The notes under the pieces are model-generated. The model ran no database searches. It had not been told where the DNA came from and saw only the letters and a list, made by a program, of their open reading frames with translations. A DNA stretch of 64,000 nt. It comes from a bacterium. GTDB lineage: Bacteria > UBP7 > UBA6624. Shown here piece after piece: positions 42,955 through 51,068 of the stretch. Positions within the stretch are counted from its first letter, which is position 1. The number at the start of each line of letters is the position of its first letter. The stretch lies in the NCBI GenBank assembly GCA_014384545.1, contig JACNFQ010000089.1:34578-98577 (forward strand), given 5' to 3'. The position numbers were made by a program, and so were the translations under genes.

Positions 42955-42987
42955 TTGTGAGATGTCTGGGGATAGGGGATAATCCCC
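42955..42987 (+). promoter_or_regulatory. Probable promoter with palindromic -10, immediately upstream of start
   Basis: TTGTGA, 17-nt spacer, GATAAT; the -10 is the centre of a perfect 13-nt palindrome, GGGGATAATCCCC (42975-42987), that ends at the base before the ATG at 42988. A start at the usual distance would fall at the second of two ATG codons, so the mRNA may be leaderless. The GGGG could instead be read as a weak ribosome site. Confidence 0.5.
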
Positions 42988-43485
42988 ATGATGGAAAAAC
43001 CCCTAAACGAAGAGCGAGTGAGACCAGAGAAGAGAGAGGCGCAATGTGGGGGGTGTGGCGCCGTTGTCCCTGTTGGAGAGGGGGGCGTTTCGTTGGGTAT
43101 TTCCCGCTGTATTCCATGTGCCCAAGAATCTGGGGTCTTGAAAAGAGAAACCGAACCTATGTTCTGGCTCTGTCTTGGGTTTTTGGTGATAGGAGCAATC
43201 TTGGACTGGTTTCCACAGGGATTAGCTCCCGAAGGACCATCTGGTGTGGGTATGCGTCTTCTATTTTCGTTGTCGGGACTCCTCTTATTGGGAAGTCGCA
43301 AGGCACCAGACAAAGCGATTATGGGCATAGCCCCCCTTCTGTTGCTGGGCGGTGTGGGGCTCCATGTCGTTTCAGTCTGGTTGGTACACCCCATTAAGGG
43401 CGTACCCGTACATCCCACTTGGGGTTTGGGGTTTGCCGTTGCGGGATTCCTCTTATTGGCGAGAATCCGGGCGAAGGGGACCTAA
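42988..43485 (+). CDS. Zinc-ribbon membrane protein, 165 aa
   Basis: N-terminal zinc-ribbon pattern (CGGCGAVV... RCIPC; cysteines paired CxxC twice), then a TEPMFWLCL hydrophobic start followed by three to four predicted transmembrane helices. No known family. It stands alone between tRNA-Leu and the SLH porin; ATGATG at the start. Two CxxC pairs suggest zinc or redox sensing at the cytoplasmic face. Confidence 0.7.
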   Translation: MMEKPLNEERVRPEKREAQCGGCGAVVPVGEGGVSLGISRCIPCAQESGVLKRETEPMFWLCLGFLVIGAILDWFPQGLAPEGPSGVGMRLLFSLSGLLLLGSRKAPDKAIMGIAPLLLLGGVGLHVVSVWLVHPIKGVPVHPTWGLGFAVAGFLLLARIRAKGT

Positions 43486-43523
43486 GAGAGGAGTAAAGAG
43501 GGTCTTGTCTGACGATTTCCATC

Positions 43524-43529
43524 TATAAT
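43524..43529 (+). promoter_or_regulatory. -10 element of the SLH porin gene
   Basis: Perfect TATAAT 33 nt before the ATG; the upstream -35 is weak (TTGTCT with a short spacer). It is followed by a strong AGGAGGT ribosome site, consistent with an abundant outer-membrane protein. Confidence 0.5.
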
Positions 43530-43561
43530 AGAAGGTAGATTGTTGACTTAGGAGGTCCACT

Positions 43562-45076
43562 ATGTTCAAAAAAACGACACTATTTGTGCTTCTTGCACTC
43601 TTTACCTGGGTTCCAATGCGTGCATCTTTTCCTGATGTCCCGATGGATCATTGGGCGTATGACGCCGTCGCCTATTTGGCTGCTAAGGGTTATGTTGAGG
43701 GGTATCCCGATGGCGAGTTCAAGGGGGAACAGATGATGTCTAGGTACGAGTGGGCCATGGTCGTTGCTCGGCTAGAAAGAGATCTTGCCCTTCGCTTTGG
43801 AACGGGTGGGGGTGGCGAAGTGCCAGCAGATATTTCGGGGCTTCTTTCCGCACTCCAAGCCGAATTCCAGAATGAACTTGAAGAGATTAGGGCGGGTATT
43901 GCCGCAAATGAAATCCGCATCGACGCCCTGTCTGGGGACATTATGGATCTTCAGGATGCGGTTGAAAGAATGGATCGGCGTGTGGGGGGGCTGGGATCAG
44001 GCTCGGGAGGAGAGGGTCAAGGTTTCTTGGTGGATGTAAGTCTTGCAGGTATCGCAAGTGAAGGGGACGCACTGGGGAGTATGGAGGATCGGGGCTTTGA
44101 TTTGACAGGAAGTCTAGGACTTTCTTTTACGAAGGAAACGGGAGATTTTCTTTGGGGTGTTACTTTGGCAACCCGAAACGACATTGACCTCGTTTGTGAT
44201 GCAGGGATTGGGGGTGCAGCACCCGGACCTGGATGTGGAACAGATGGGATAAATCCTGTTTGGGCGAATGGGCTAGGAACAGTTTGGGGCCCCATTACTC
44301 CTTTTAGAAGGGGGGGTAAGTTGGTTGGATTTGATAGCACCACCAACTTCCAGCTCCAAGCGGGCAACACACACAGTAACGATATCAACTTTAATCTCCA
44401 CGAAATGTATTTCCTGTGGAACGGTCGTGCTGGTGCTGGTGGTGGTGTTGATATCGTGGCAGGACGGTTTGAGCCCTTTTGGTCTCCTTCTGATATGTCT
44501 TGGGATACCCAAAATGGACTTGAAGGTATCGTTTTGGGCGGTCGCCTAACCGAGTCCATTCGTTTTGTGGGTGGTATCCTGACAGACGATTGGGCACCGA
44601 CTGGCGCTTCGGAAGACTTGATGACTTTCGTTCAGATTTCCACCGAGGATTTTCTGGACAACATCAATATTTCTCTCGGGGTATCTGGAGTGGGGGTCAA
44701 CCACTCGACCGAGCTTTCTGCCCCAGAACTCTTTTCGCTTCACGCCACGATTCCGATGGCGGATAGAGAAGTCTTTGCGGGACTCATTAGAAATCTTGAA
44801 AACACAGGGAATCTTGAAGATACATCTTTTGAGATTGGAACGAATGGTGATTGGGGCAGTTGGGATTACGAGGTTGCTTACCGTACGATTGGTGAAGCAG
44901 CTGGTGCAACGGGTGCTTGGGTGCCCAACAGCGAATTCTTTAGCATTGAGATGTTGAAGGGTGTAGGTCCTAGCGTAGATATGGGGCTACAGTTTTCTAT
45001 CGGCGAGTTGGGGAAAGATGAAACCACCCCCACGGATCGCTGGAGTTTGGGGATATCTCTTTCTGCGGCTTTCTGA
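43562..45076 (+). CDS. SLH-domain outer-membrane porin (OmpM/SomA-like)
   Basis: 504 aa with a signal peptide, one SLH domain (FPDVPMDHWAYDAVAYLAAKGYVEGYPDGEF, residues 23-60 region), a predicted coiled-coil (about 85-140), and a C-terminal beta-barrel of about 350 aa ending in Phe (SLGISLSAAF). The SLH domain binds peptidoglycan-linked polymer and the barrel sits in the outer membrane, tethering it. Such proteins are known in Negativicutes, Cyanobacteria, Deinococcus-Thermus and some other diderms. Strong ribosome site and promoter suggest high expression. Confidence 0.88.
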   Translation: MFKKTTLFVLLALFTWVPMRASFPDVPMDHWAYDAVAYLAAKGYVEGYPDGEFKGEQMMSRYEWAMVVARLERDLALRFGTGGGGEVPADISGLLSALQAEFQNELEEIRAGIAANEIRIDALSGDIMDLQDAVERMDRRVGGLGSGSGGEGQGFLVDVSLAGIASEGDALGSMEDRGFDLTGSLGLSFTKETGDFLWGVTLATRNDIDLVCDAGIGGAAPGPGCGTDGINPVWANGLGTVWGPITPFRRGGKLVGFDSTTNFQLQAGNTHSNDINFNLHEMYFLWNGRAGAGGGVDIVAGRFEPFWSPSDMSWDTQNGLEGIVLGGRLTESIRFVGGILTDDWAPTGASEDLMTFVQISTEDFLDNINISLGVSGVGVNHSTELSAPELFSLHATIPMADREVFAGLIRNLENTGNLEDTSFEIGTNGDWGSWDYEVAYRTIGEAAGATGAWVPNSEFFSIEMLKGVGPSVDMGLQFSIGELGKDETTPTDRWSLGISLSAAF

Positions 45077-45084
45077 CCTAAAGT

Positions 45085-46245
45085 ATGGCGGCAAACCTTA
45101 GGGGGGGAGGTCCTCTCGCTGTTTGGTGGTCTTCTCAAAGAGAGACCCCACCGGGTTGTTGGTACCGCAACGATTTCGTACGCCCCAAGGGTGGACACCC
45201 CATAGAACCCCAGCTCTTTATGGGGGTACCCCCACAGGGGTTGTCGGTGCATCGCCTCCAAGCGACACTGACCCGAGGAGAAGAGAGGATTTCTCTGGGT
45301 GGAACCCCCCTTCAATGGATGCTCGCCCTTGAGGAAAAGGGGGCACCAAGTGTTGAGATTTCCGAGCTCCTATTGGCGGCACAGAACTGGTCCCCTTTAG
45401 AGAGTGGCTGGGGTTGGTTGGGTCGTTCCCATGGAGTTTATCTATCACGGGGAACTCGCCCTCGGCAATCCCCCCCTCTTAGCCTTCGAGAGAGATTTCC
45501 GAAAGATTGGGCACGGTGGTTTGACCTCCTCTTGGCGGCTGGGGGGTGCTGTGGACCTGATGAAGTAGGAGAAGAGGCTGTTTACGCATTACTCCAACCG
45601 GATGCGGGGCCATGGACGCCCTTGGGGGCGAATAAGACCGAGGAGGAGGCTGTGGGGATATGGGAAAGTTCGGGAGGGAGGATCGAGCCACTTTTTGGTC
45701 CTGGGCAAGGGTATCTTGTTCCGAGCGAAGTCCTAGGTTCTTCTTTAGGGTGGCCTGCCAGACGGTTTGTCCAAGTGGTGGGTCGGGCCTCTCCGAGACA
45801 GACGGGAAAACTCCATATCATTCAAAGAGACCCCGAGGGTCTTCCCCTAGAAGAAAACCTTCTGGTGGGATGGGTAAGAAGTCCTGATGCAGATGCCCCC
45901 GCCAAGGAGGGTAGACGCGCTTTCTTGGGTGCTTGGTTTGATGAGAGGTGGTGGGACGAAGATAGATTTCCTTCGGAGAGGATTGAACATCTGTTGACAG
46001 GGGTTGCAGGGGAGATATTTGAGGGGTATGAGCACGAGGCATTTCGAGTCCCTGAGTCGCCAACGCGGTGGGATGGAGCGTTTGGTAGACCGACAGACTG
46101 GGGATTCCTTAGGCAACTTGCTACAGGAAGAAAAGGAGGAAAGATTTTGGGGGTGATGGGGCTTCCTTCTGCGTTTCACCTTTCGGTTCTCTCTGCGCGG
46201 AAAAACCACGCCCGGGAGGACTCGAACCTCCAGCCTAGGCCTTAG
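45085..46245 (+). CDS. Hypothetical protein, 386 aa
   Basis: No family is recognised with confidence. Weak similarity of composition and pattern to FAD-dependent amine-oxidase/phytoene-desaturase-like proteins is seen in the middle, but no N-terminal Rossmann GxGxxG is present. It begins 8 nt after the porin gene and may be co-transcribed. The last 13 codons run antisense through the tRNA-Arg(CCU) gene, which produces an artificial-looking C-terminus (HAREDSNLQPRP), so the true end of the conserved protein is uncertain. Confidence 0.55.
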   Translation: MAANLRGGGPLAVWWSSQRETPPGCWYRNDFVRPKGGHPIEPQLFMGVPPQGLSVHRLQATLTRGEERISLGGTPLQWMLALEEKGAPSVEISELLLAAQNWSPLESGWGWLGRSHGVYLSRGTRPRQSPPLSLRERFPKDWARWFDLLLAAGGCCGPDEVGEEAVYALLQPDAGPWTPLGANKTEEEAVGIWESSGGRIEPLFGPGQGYLVPSEVLGSSLGWPARRFVQVVGRASPRQTGKLHIIQRDPEGLPLEENLLVGWVRSPDADAPAKEGRRAFLGAWFDERWWDEDRFPSERIEHLLTGVAGEIFEGYEHEAFRVPESPTRWDGAFGRPTDWGFLRQLATGRKGGKILGVMGLPSAFHLSVLSARKNHAREDSNLQPRP

Positions 46246-46279
46246 GAGGGCCTCGCTCTGCCAGTTGAGCTACGGGCGC
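46207..46279 (-). tRNA. tRNA-Arg (anticodon CCT)
   Basis: Cloverleaf on the minus strand with acceptor GCGCCCG/CGGGCGT (first pair G-T), anticodon stem AGGCC/GGCCT with loop CTCCTAA, T arm GGAGG TTCGAGT CCTCC. Anticodon CCT reads AGG. Twin of the next tRNA (shared acceptor and D arm). CCA not encoded. Confidence 0.93.
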
Positions 46280-46300
46280 TAAAGAACGTCCCCTAGAAAC

Positions 46301-46373
46301 CACGCCCGGCAGGACTTGAACCTGCAACCTTCGGCTCCGCAAGCCGACGCTCTGCCGGTTGAGCTACGGGCGC
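46301..46373 (-). tRNA. tRNA-Arg (anticodon GCG)
   Basis: Acceptor GCGCCCG/CGGGCGT, D arm GCTC/GAGC, anticodon stem TCGGC/GCCGA with loop TTGCGGA, T arm GCAGG TTCAAGT CCTGC. Anticodon GCG reads CGC/CGT; most bacteria use ACG with A34 deaminated by TadA. Lies 21 nt upstream of the CCT tRNA-Arg on the same transcript; the two differ mainly in the anticodon and T arms. Confidence 0.92.
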
Positions 46374-46392
46374 ACACCTTTGCAAGGGAGGC

Positions 46393-46398
46393 ATTCTA
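46393..46398 (-). promoter_or_regulatory. -10 element upstream of the tRNA-Arg pair
   Basis: Minus-strand TAGAAT ending 19 nt before the first tRNA-Arg; it includes the TAG stop of plsC. The same TAGAAT hexamer serves tRNA-Pro and probably rpmH. No strong -35. Confidence 0.35.
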
Positions 46399-47058
46399 CC
46401 TATGCCCTATCTCCTTCTGGTTGTCAGGAAGAAGAGATTGGATACTCCGAGCAATCTCCAATGTGAACACCTTTGAACTTTCTCGGGAAAGAGGTTGACC
46501 AAAGAAAGTCGTCGTATCAAGGGGTGCTCCATAGATGACCCGAACGGGAGAGGTGGTGGGCATACGAGCTCCTGTAGGGAACGCTTTATGAGAACCGTGA
46601 ATTCCCACGGGCACGATGACTGCTTTCGCTAGGTGGGCAATCGTGGCGGCTCCCGTACGACACGCCGAAGTCCTAAAGAGACCATTCCGACTTCGAGTAC
46701 CCTCAATAAAGAGACCGATATCCCAGCCAGTTCCAAGGAGTTTTCGGGCGCGATTGACCGCCCCCACCCCTCCGGCCTTTCTTCGAACGGGAACTTGTCC
46801 CCAAAGGTGCATCAATCTCCCAAACCCCCCTCTAAAGAGACTCTCTTTGGCTAGGAATCGGATCGGGCGCGGAAAGGAAGCACCCAAAATAGGTGGGTCA
46901 AAATGGCTGGCATGATTAGAGACAAGAATCGTGGGCTCTTCTTGAAAAGGAGATTGAATCGTTACCTCTAAACGATTGAGCACCCGAAGGACGAGGCGAC
47001 AACTCCCCGTAGCCAACTTATAGTGGACGGGATGGTAACGGTCTATCCAGTTAGCCAT
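46396..47058 (-). CDS. plsC: 1-acylglycerol-3-phosphate acyltransferase (PlsC family)
   Basis: Acyltransferase of phospholipid synthesis. Block I NHASHFDPP (HX4D), block III FIEGTRSRNG, and VPVGIHGSHK are the PlsC hallmarks. 220 aa, one N-terminal hydrophobic segment. Start ATG at 47058 overlaps the cmk stop as ATGGCTAA. Follows cmk as in many genomes where cmk and plsC are paired. Confidence 0.9.
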   Translation of the reverse strand: MANWIDRYHPVHYKLATGSCRLVLRVLNRLEVTIQSPFQEEPTILVSNHASHFDPPILGASFPRPIRFLAKESLFRGGFGRLMHLWGQVPVRRKAGGVGAVNRARKLLGTGWDIGLFIEGTRSRNGLFRTSACRTGAATIAHLAKAVIVPVGIHGSHKAFPTGARMPTTSPVRVIYGAPLDTTTFFGQPLSRESSKVFTLEIARSIQSLLPDNQKEIGHR

Positions 47059-47662
47059 CAAGGACCCTCAATGCCACTTGAAGTGCTTCTTGGGCGGATA
47101 GGTTCGTTGTATCAAGAAGGAAGGCGTCTGCGGCTGGGCGCAAGGGGGCAAGGGGTCGCTCTCTATCAGAACGATCTCTTTCCAAGAGGTGGGGATCGGG
47201 TTCACCACGCTCTTTCTGTCGGCGCTCCTCTCTGATCGCTTCATCGGCTACCAAGTAGATTTTCTTTTCGGCATGAGGAAAGACGACCGTTCCCATATCT
47301 CTTCCTTCGGCTACAAGGCCATCCGTAGGGGTGTTCTCGGAGAAATCCCGAAAGAAGGACTTGAGCATCTCTCTAACCTCTTTGCTGCGGGCAATCTGGC
47401 TGCTTCGCCGATCACCTTGTGGTGTTCGAAGGCGTGCAGATATATCCCTACGGTCTCTCATAAATGTCGTACCATCAAAGCTAATCCCCAAGGCAGACAG
47501 ACTTTCACCCATGGTAGAACGAAGCAAATCCTTATGATCAAGATAACCTGCCAATCGGTAACAGAGACCACTATCTAGAACAGACCACTCTTTCTCTCTG
47601 GCTACAAGGAGCGCCAAAGTGGACTTGCCCGAAGACGCTGGACCATCAATAGTTAGGATCAT
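47051..47662 (-). CDS. cmk: Cytidylate kinase
   Basis: Phosphorylates CMP/dCMP. P-loop LTIDGPASSGKSTLAL at the N-terminus, VLDSGLCYRLAG, EGRDMGTVVFPHAEKKIYLVA, and DTTNLSAQEALQ at the end. 203 aa, slightly shorter than the usual ~225. ATGA overlap with the upstream gene. Confidence 0.93.
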   Translation of the reverse strand: MILTIDGPASSGKSTLALLVAREKEWSVLDSGLCYRLAGYLDHKDLLRSTMGESLSALGISFDGTTFMRDRRDISARLRTPQGDRRSSQIARSKEVREMLKSFFRDFSENTPTDGLVAEGRDMGTVVFPHAEKKIYLVADEAIREERRQKERGEPDPHLLERDRSDRERPLAPLRPAADAFLLDTTNLSAQEALQVALRVLDG

Positions 47663-48435
47663 TCACTATGAGCCGTTTCTGGGGGAAGACCAGAGGTCCA
47701 CCAAAGAACAGAGCCTTCATCAAAATAGAGAACGAGGGGTAAGTGGCGAGCTTCCTCTGGCAATAATGAGAGAAGCTCCCACGAGGTCCACCCTACCCAC
47801 TCTTCCGCAACGACCCAAGGAGACGAAAGAGAGCGTTCCCCAAGGGAGACTTGGCTCCACCCCTTGTCGAATTCCTGAGAGGGGAGAAGAGGGTGGGAAA
47901 TGATGACAGTACCATGGGGCCAAGAGAGGATCTCTCCTTGAGAGGAGTAGAGGAGAGAGTTGAACTCTTTCCACTCTGTTCGAGCATCCCACCTTTGGGA
48001 GAGATCTTCAGTGGCTAAGGTTTCCAATCGGTGGAGAGCTTCAGAAAGAGAGAGGGGAACGCCCCCTTGTATGCCCCCCCAAAGCACGGAGAAAGAATCC
48101 GTTCCTAACGACGAATCAACAGCGAGCCATTCGGAGGGTTCCAGAGCAAAACCAGAGACCAGCGCCTCGGGCGAAATGGCATAACCTGTGGGAACACCTA
48201 TTTTCAAAGAGACCAAAGAGCGATAATCTGAAAGATCGCTGTAATGCTCAAGTATGAGCTCTTCAAAAACAGGCAGACTCGGTTTACCTATAGGGGGTAA
48301 GAGAATGATGGCTACAGGGGGAGGACTGAGGGTGTGTTGGGGTGGAACAGGAGGGAAATCAGGATGAGGCTTTAGTCCAAGAAAGAGAGCAGCCCCCAAG
48401 ATGAGAGTTGAGGCAATCCGAGAAAAGAGGGTCAT
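47659..48435 (-). CDS. Hypothetical exported/membrane-anchored protein, 258 aa
   Basis: N-terminal hydrophobic segment (IASTLILGAALFLGL) followed by a Pro-rich stretch and a mature domain without recognised motifs. Probably a signal anchor protein facing the periplasm. Lies between yidC and cmk with ATGA overlaps at both ends, so it is translated with YidC. Confidence 0.65.
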   Translation of the reverse strand: MTLFSRIASTLILGAALFLGLKPHPDFPPVPPQHTLSPPPVAIILLPPIGKPSLPVFEELILEHYSDLSDYRSLVSLKIGVPTGYAISPEALVSGFALEPSEWLAVDSSLGTDSFSVLWGGIQGGVPLSLSEALHRLETLATEDLSQRWDARTEWKEFNSLLYSSQGEILSWPHGTVIISHPLLPSQEFDKGWSQVSLGERSLSSPWVVAEEWVGWTSWELLSLLPEEARHLPLVLYFDEGSVLWWTSGLPPETAHSE

Positions 48436-49208
48436 CTTTGCGTGGTAGAGGCAGTCTCCTGGGCATCAAGGAGAGAGATAATCTTCCGTGTTTGAACTCC
48501 GGTGGCAACCTGAAAAATGATGAAGTAAAGAATAAGCCCCGCAGGAAAGAAAAACCCAAAGATCAGAATCATCGCAGTAAACATCTTGGGATTCATCGCT
48601 GCCGCCATAGGGTTATCGTCCTTCTCTCCCGGCTTAGGGGTGGGCATTAGGAGTTTCTGGTTGAGGGTAACGAGAACCAAATAGGCAGCCAACATAAGGA
48701 GGGCGGGCCAGTAAAGAGAGAGGAAAGCAGGGTCGTTTCCCCAGGGCCAAGGTAGAGCTGTAGCCCCCGCCATGCGTGTTGCCTCTGCTAGAGAATCGGT
48801 CGTCATAACGGGTGAAGAGCCGAGATTGACCCCAAAGAGAGTCTCTCTGAGAAAGACCCCCCCATTGATACCTGGGTCTCGCATCATCCTAAAAATACTA
48901 ATGATGATGGGAAACTGAATGAACATGCCCAAACAACCCTCCATCGGATTGACACCTTCTGCTTGGTAAAGCTCCATGGTCTGTTTTTGGTGTTCCTTGG
49001 GATCCTCTTTCTTGAGATGATCTAGTGCTTTGAGCTTGGGTTGGAGCACTTTCATCAGTCGCGCCTGTTTCATCTGCCTAAAAGTCAAGGGAAAGAGTGC
49101 AGTTTTGACCAATACAGTAAGGATGACCAAGTCCAAACCATACGAATGTGTGAGTTGATGGGTCAACTCCACAAAGGCAAAAAAAGCGCGAGCAAGAGCT
49201 TCGGTCAT
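48432..49208 (-). CDS. yidC: Membrane protein insertase YidC
   Basis: Inserts proteins into the inner membrane. The conserved five-helix core starts after [43 protein letters not shown], then [16 protein letters not shown] and the loop [25 protein letters not shown] are all YidC signatures. It lacks the large N-terminal periplasmic domain of E. coli YidC, so is of the shorter Gram-positive/Oxa-like type. Start ATG at 49208 overlaps yidD as ATGA. Confidence 0.93.
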   Translation of the reverse strand: MTEALARAFFAFVELTHQLTHSYGLDLVILTVLVKTALFPLTFRQMKQARLMKVLQPKLKALDHLKKEDPKEHQKQTMELYQAEGVNPMEGCLGMFIQFPIIISIFRMMRDPGINGGVFLRETLFGVNLGSSPVMTTDSLAEATRMAGATALPWPWGNDPAFLSLYWPALLMLAAYLVLVTLNQKLLMPTPKPGEKDDNPMAAAMNPKMFTAMILIFGFFFPAGLILYFIIFQVATGVQTRKIISLLDAQETASTTQR

Positions 49209-49423
49209 CTCAAGGGATCCTTCCCGCCAGGATGGAAGGGGTGGCACTTCAGGAGGCGAAAGAGGGAGAGCACGCCACCTCGTGCCCATCCATACTTTTC
49301 CAGAGCTTGTAAGGCATAAGAGGAGCACGAAGGGGAAAAGCGACACGTGGGCGGGTACAGAGGGCTAATCACGCGCCGGTACCACTTGACCACGGCGAAC
49401 AGAAGGCGGGTCAAGAGGTCCAT
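49205..49423 (-). CDS. yidD: Membrane protein insertion efficiency factor YidD
   Basis: 72 aa. The conserved pattern [32 protein letters not shown] and [11 protein letters not shown] identifies the YidD/DUF37 family, a small peripheral membrane protein that helps YidC. Classical order rpmH-rnpA-yidD-yidC. Confidence 0.95.
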   Translation of the reverse strand: MDLLTRLLFAVVKWYRRVISPLYPPTCRFSPSCSSYALQALEKYGWARGGVLSLFRLLKCHPFHPGGKDPLR

Positions 49424-49737
49424 ACCACTTCAACACGCTTGAGGAGAGCGGGGAGAGAGTCTAGAGGATCCTCTGTCAGGTGGAGCACGCCTTGGCGCGG
49501 CGGAAGTTGTGGCAATTGAGCCCAAGCCCAAGAGCGAATCACTCTGCGAATGCGATTCCTACGCACCGCACTCCCGACTCGTTTGGGCAAGACGATACCC
49601 AGTTTGGCGACCGAACGATTTGTGGGCAGAAAGGTCAACGAGGCTCCATGAGCAAGCTTCAAACGACGCTGACCCCGAATCTGGGCAAAAGAAGAAGCCC
49701 CCTTTAGGATGTGGCCCCATTTGGGGCTGTTAGCCAA
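49411..49737 (-). CDS. rnpA: Ribonuclease P protein component
   Basis: Protein subunit of RNase P, which trims tRNA 5' leaders. The RNR motif is clear in [16 protein letters not shown], preceded by the beta strand with LGIVLPKRV. 108 aa. The start is TTG at 49737, 5 nt after rpmH; the N-terminal ~20 residues are variable, so a later start cannot be excluded. Overlaps yidD by 13 nt. Confidence 0.92.
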   Translation of the reverse strand: MANSPKWGHILKGASSFAQIRGQRRLKLAHGASLTFLPTNRSVAKLGIVLPKRVGSAVRRNRIRRVIRSWAWAQLPQLPPRQGVLHLTEDPLDSLPALLKRVEVVWTS

Positions 49738-49742
49738 AACGG

Positions 49743-49880
49743 TTAGTGCGAGAGACGGACACGACCACGCACTCGGCGACGAGCCAAAACAGATCGTCCT
49801 CCGGGGCTGCGCATTCTGCGCCTGAATCCATGAACACGCTTTCGGTGTCGTTTCTTTGGTTGATATGTTCTCTTCGGCAT
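49743..49880 (-). CDS. rpmH: 50S ribosomal protein L34
   Basis: 45-aa protein with the L34 sequence [18 protein letters not shown] then [18 protein letters not shown], ending RVRLSH. ATG follows a weak GGTGA site. Followed by rnpA. Here it is 27 kb from dnaA and transcribed toward the origin. Confidence 0.97.
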   Translation of the reverse strand: MPKRTYQPKKRHRKRVHGFRRRMRSPGGRSVLARRRVRGRVRLSH

Positions 49881-49898
49881 CTCAAGTCACCAAAGGGT

Positions 49899-49904
49899 AT
49901 TCTA
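49899..49904 (-). promoter_or_regulatory. Possible -10 element of rpmH
   Basis: Minus-strand TAGAAT, 18 nt before the ATG, formed partly by the stop codon of the upstream thiolase gene. No clear -35. Confidence 0.3.
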
Positions 49905-51068
49905 AGGGGAAGTGCGAATGACCATGCCCGTACCACCCCCACCCCCCAAACAGAGGGTTACGAATGCCGCCCCCCCACCCTTATTCTTGAGCTGATAGAG
50001 GGCGGAAAGGGGTAATCGTGCACCCGAACAACCAATAGGGTGTCCCAAAGCGACAGCCCCCCCCTGGGGATTGACTTTATGAGCATCTAAGTCAAGCTGA
50101 TTGATAAGTGCGACCATTTGGACCGCGAACGCTTCGTTGATTTCTAAGAGGTCAAAATCAACAGGCGAAAGCCCCGATAATCTCTTCAGATTGAAGAAAA
50201 CCGACAGGGGGCTCATGAGCACTTCGTGGGGGGGGACACCCCCATCAACACTCTCGTGGAGCCAACCCAAAGGTGTTACATTGTGGGCATCAACCCACGA
50301 CTGCGACGCCAACAACAGGGTGGCAGCTCCATCGTTCAAAGCAGAAGCATTCCCCGCCGTGACAACACCTTCTTTCTTGAAGACGGGGCGAAGTTTTCCC
50401 AAAGTAGAAAGATCTGTTCTACGCGGGTTCTCATCTCTTTCAACCTCCCCCCTCCTTGTCTTGATGGGAATGATCTCTTCGGACAAGTCATTTTCAGATG
50501 ACAGAGCCCGGCTATGGCTCTCTACAGAATAGCGATCCATCTCTTCTCGCTGCACACCGTAAGTTTCAGCGACCCATTCAGCCGAAAGTCCCATATGTTT
50601 ACCAGAATAAGCATCAACGAGACCATCGGTCAACATCCCATCAACGAGAGGTGCATCACCGTAGGTCAACCCCCATCGGGCCTTCCTAGCGTAGTAGGGG
50701 GTATTTGACATCGATTCCATACCACCAGCCAAGGCTAGGTCGTGAGAACCTTCACGAAGAGCAAGGGATGCAAGGTGAATCGCTTTTAGACCACTTCCAC
50801 AAACCATATTGACTGTATAGGCAACAGATGAGGGATCCATTCCTGCACCCAGAGCGACTTGACGAGCGGGATTCTGTCCACACCCTGCTTGGAGAACTTG
50901 TCCCATCACAGAGAGCGTCGGCTTCTCATTACCCAACTCTGCAGCCAAGAGTGTTGCTGAAGCGGCATGAATGCCTAAAGAGACAGCGCTCTCTCCAGCC
51001 AAACCCTTTCCGAATCGCCCCATGGGCGTTCTCTTTGCGGAAAGAACAGCAACAGGTGTCGTTTTCAA
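49902..51068 (-). CDS. Acetyl-CoA acetyltransferase / thiolase
   Basis: 388 aa with SAKRTPMGRFGKGL, nucleophilic Cys in NMVCGSGLKAIH, EINEAFAVQM, and GGAVALGHPIGCSGAR followed by CLGGGGGTGMV. Likely acetoacetyl-CoA thiolase or a beta-oxidation thiolase. TTG start in a TTGA overlap with the LeuA-like gene, and followed by rpmH. Confidence 0.94.
   Translation of the reverse strand: MKTTPVAVLSAKRTPMGRFGKGLAGESAVSLGIHAASATLLAAELGNEKPTLSVMGQVLQAGCGQNPARQVALGAGMDPSSVAYTVNMVCGSGLKAIHLASLALREGSHDLALAGGMESMSNTPYYARKARWGLTYGDAPLVDGMLTDGLVDAYSGKHMGLSAEWVAETYGVQREEMDRYSVESHSRALSSENDLSEEIIPIKTRRGEVERDENPRRTDLSTLGKLRPVFKKEGVVTAGNASALNDGAATLLLASQSWVDAHNVTPLGWLHESVDGGVPPHEVLMSPLSVFFNLKRLSGLSPVDFDLLEINEAFAVQMVALINQLDLDAHKVNPQGGAVALGHPIGCSGARLPLSALYQLKNKGGGAAFVTLCLGGGGGTGMVIRTSP

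Noticed and set aside
45085-46245. Firm annotation as phytoene desaturase
   Set aside because: No Rossmann FAD motif or other signature is visible; similarity is too weak to name a function.
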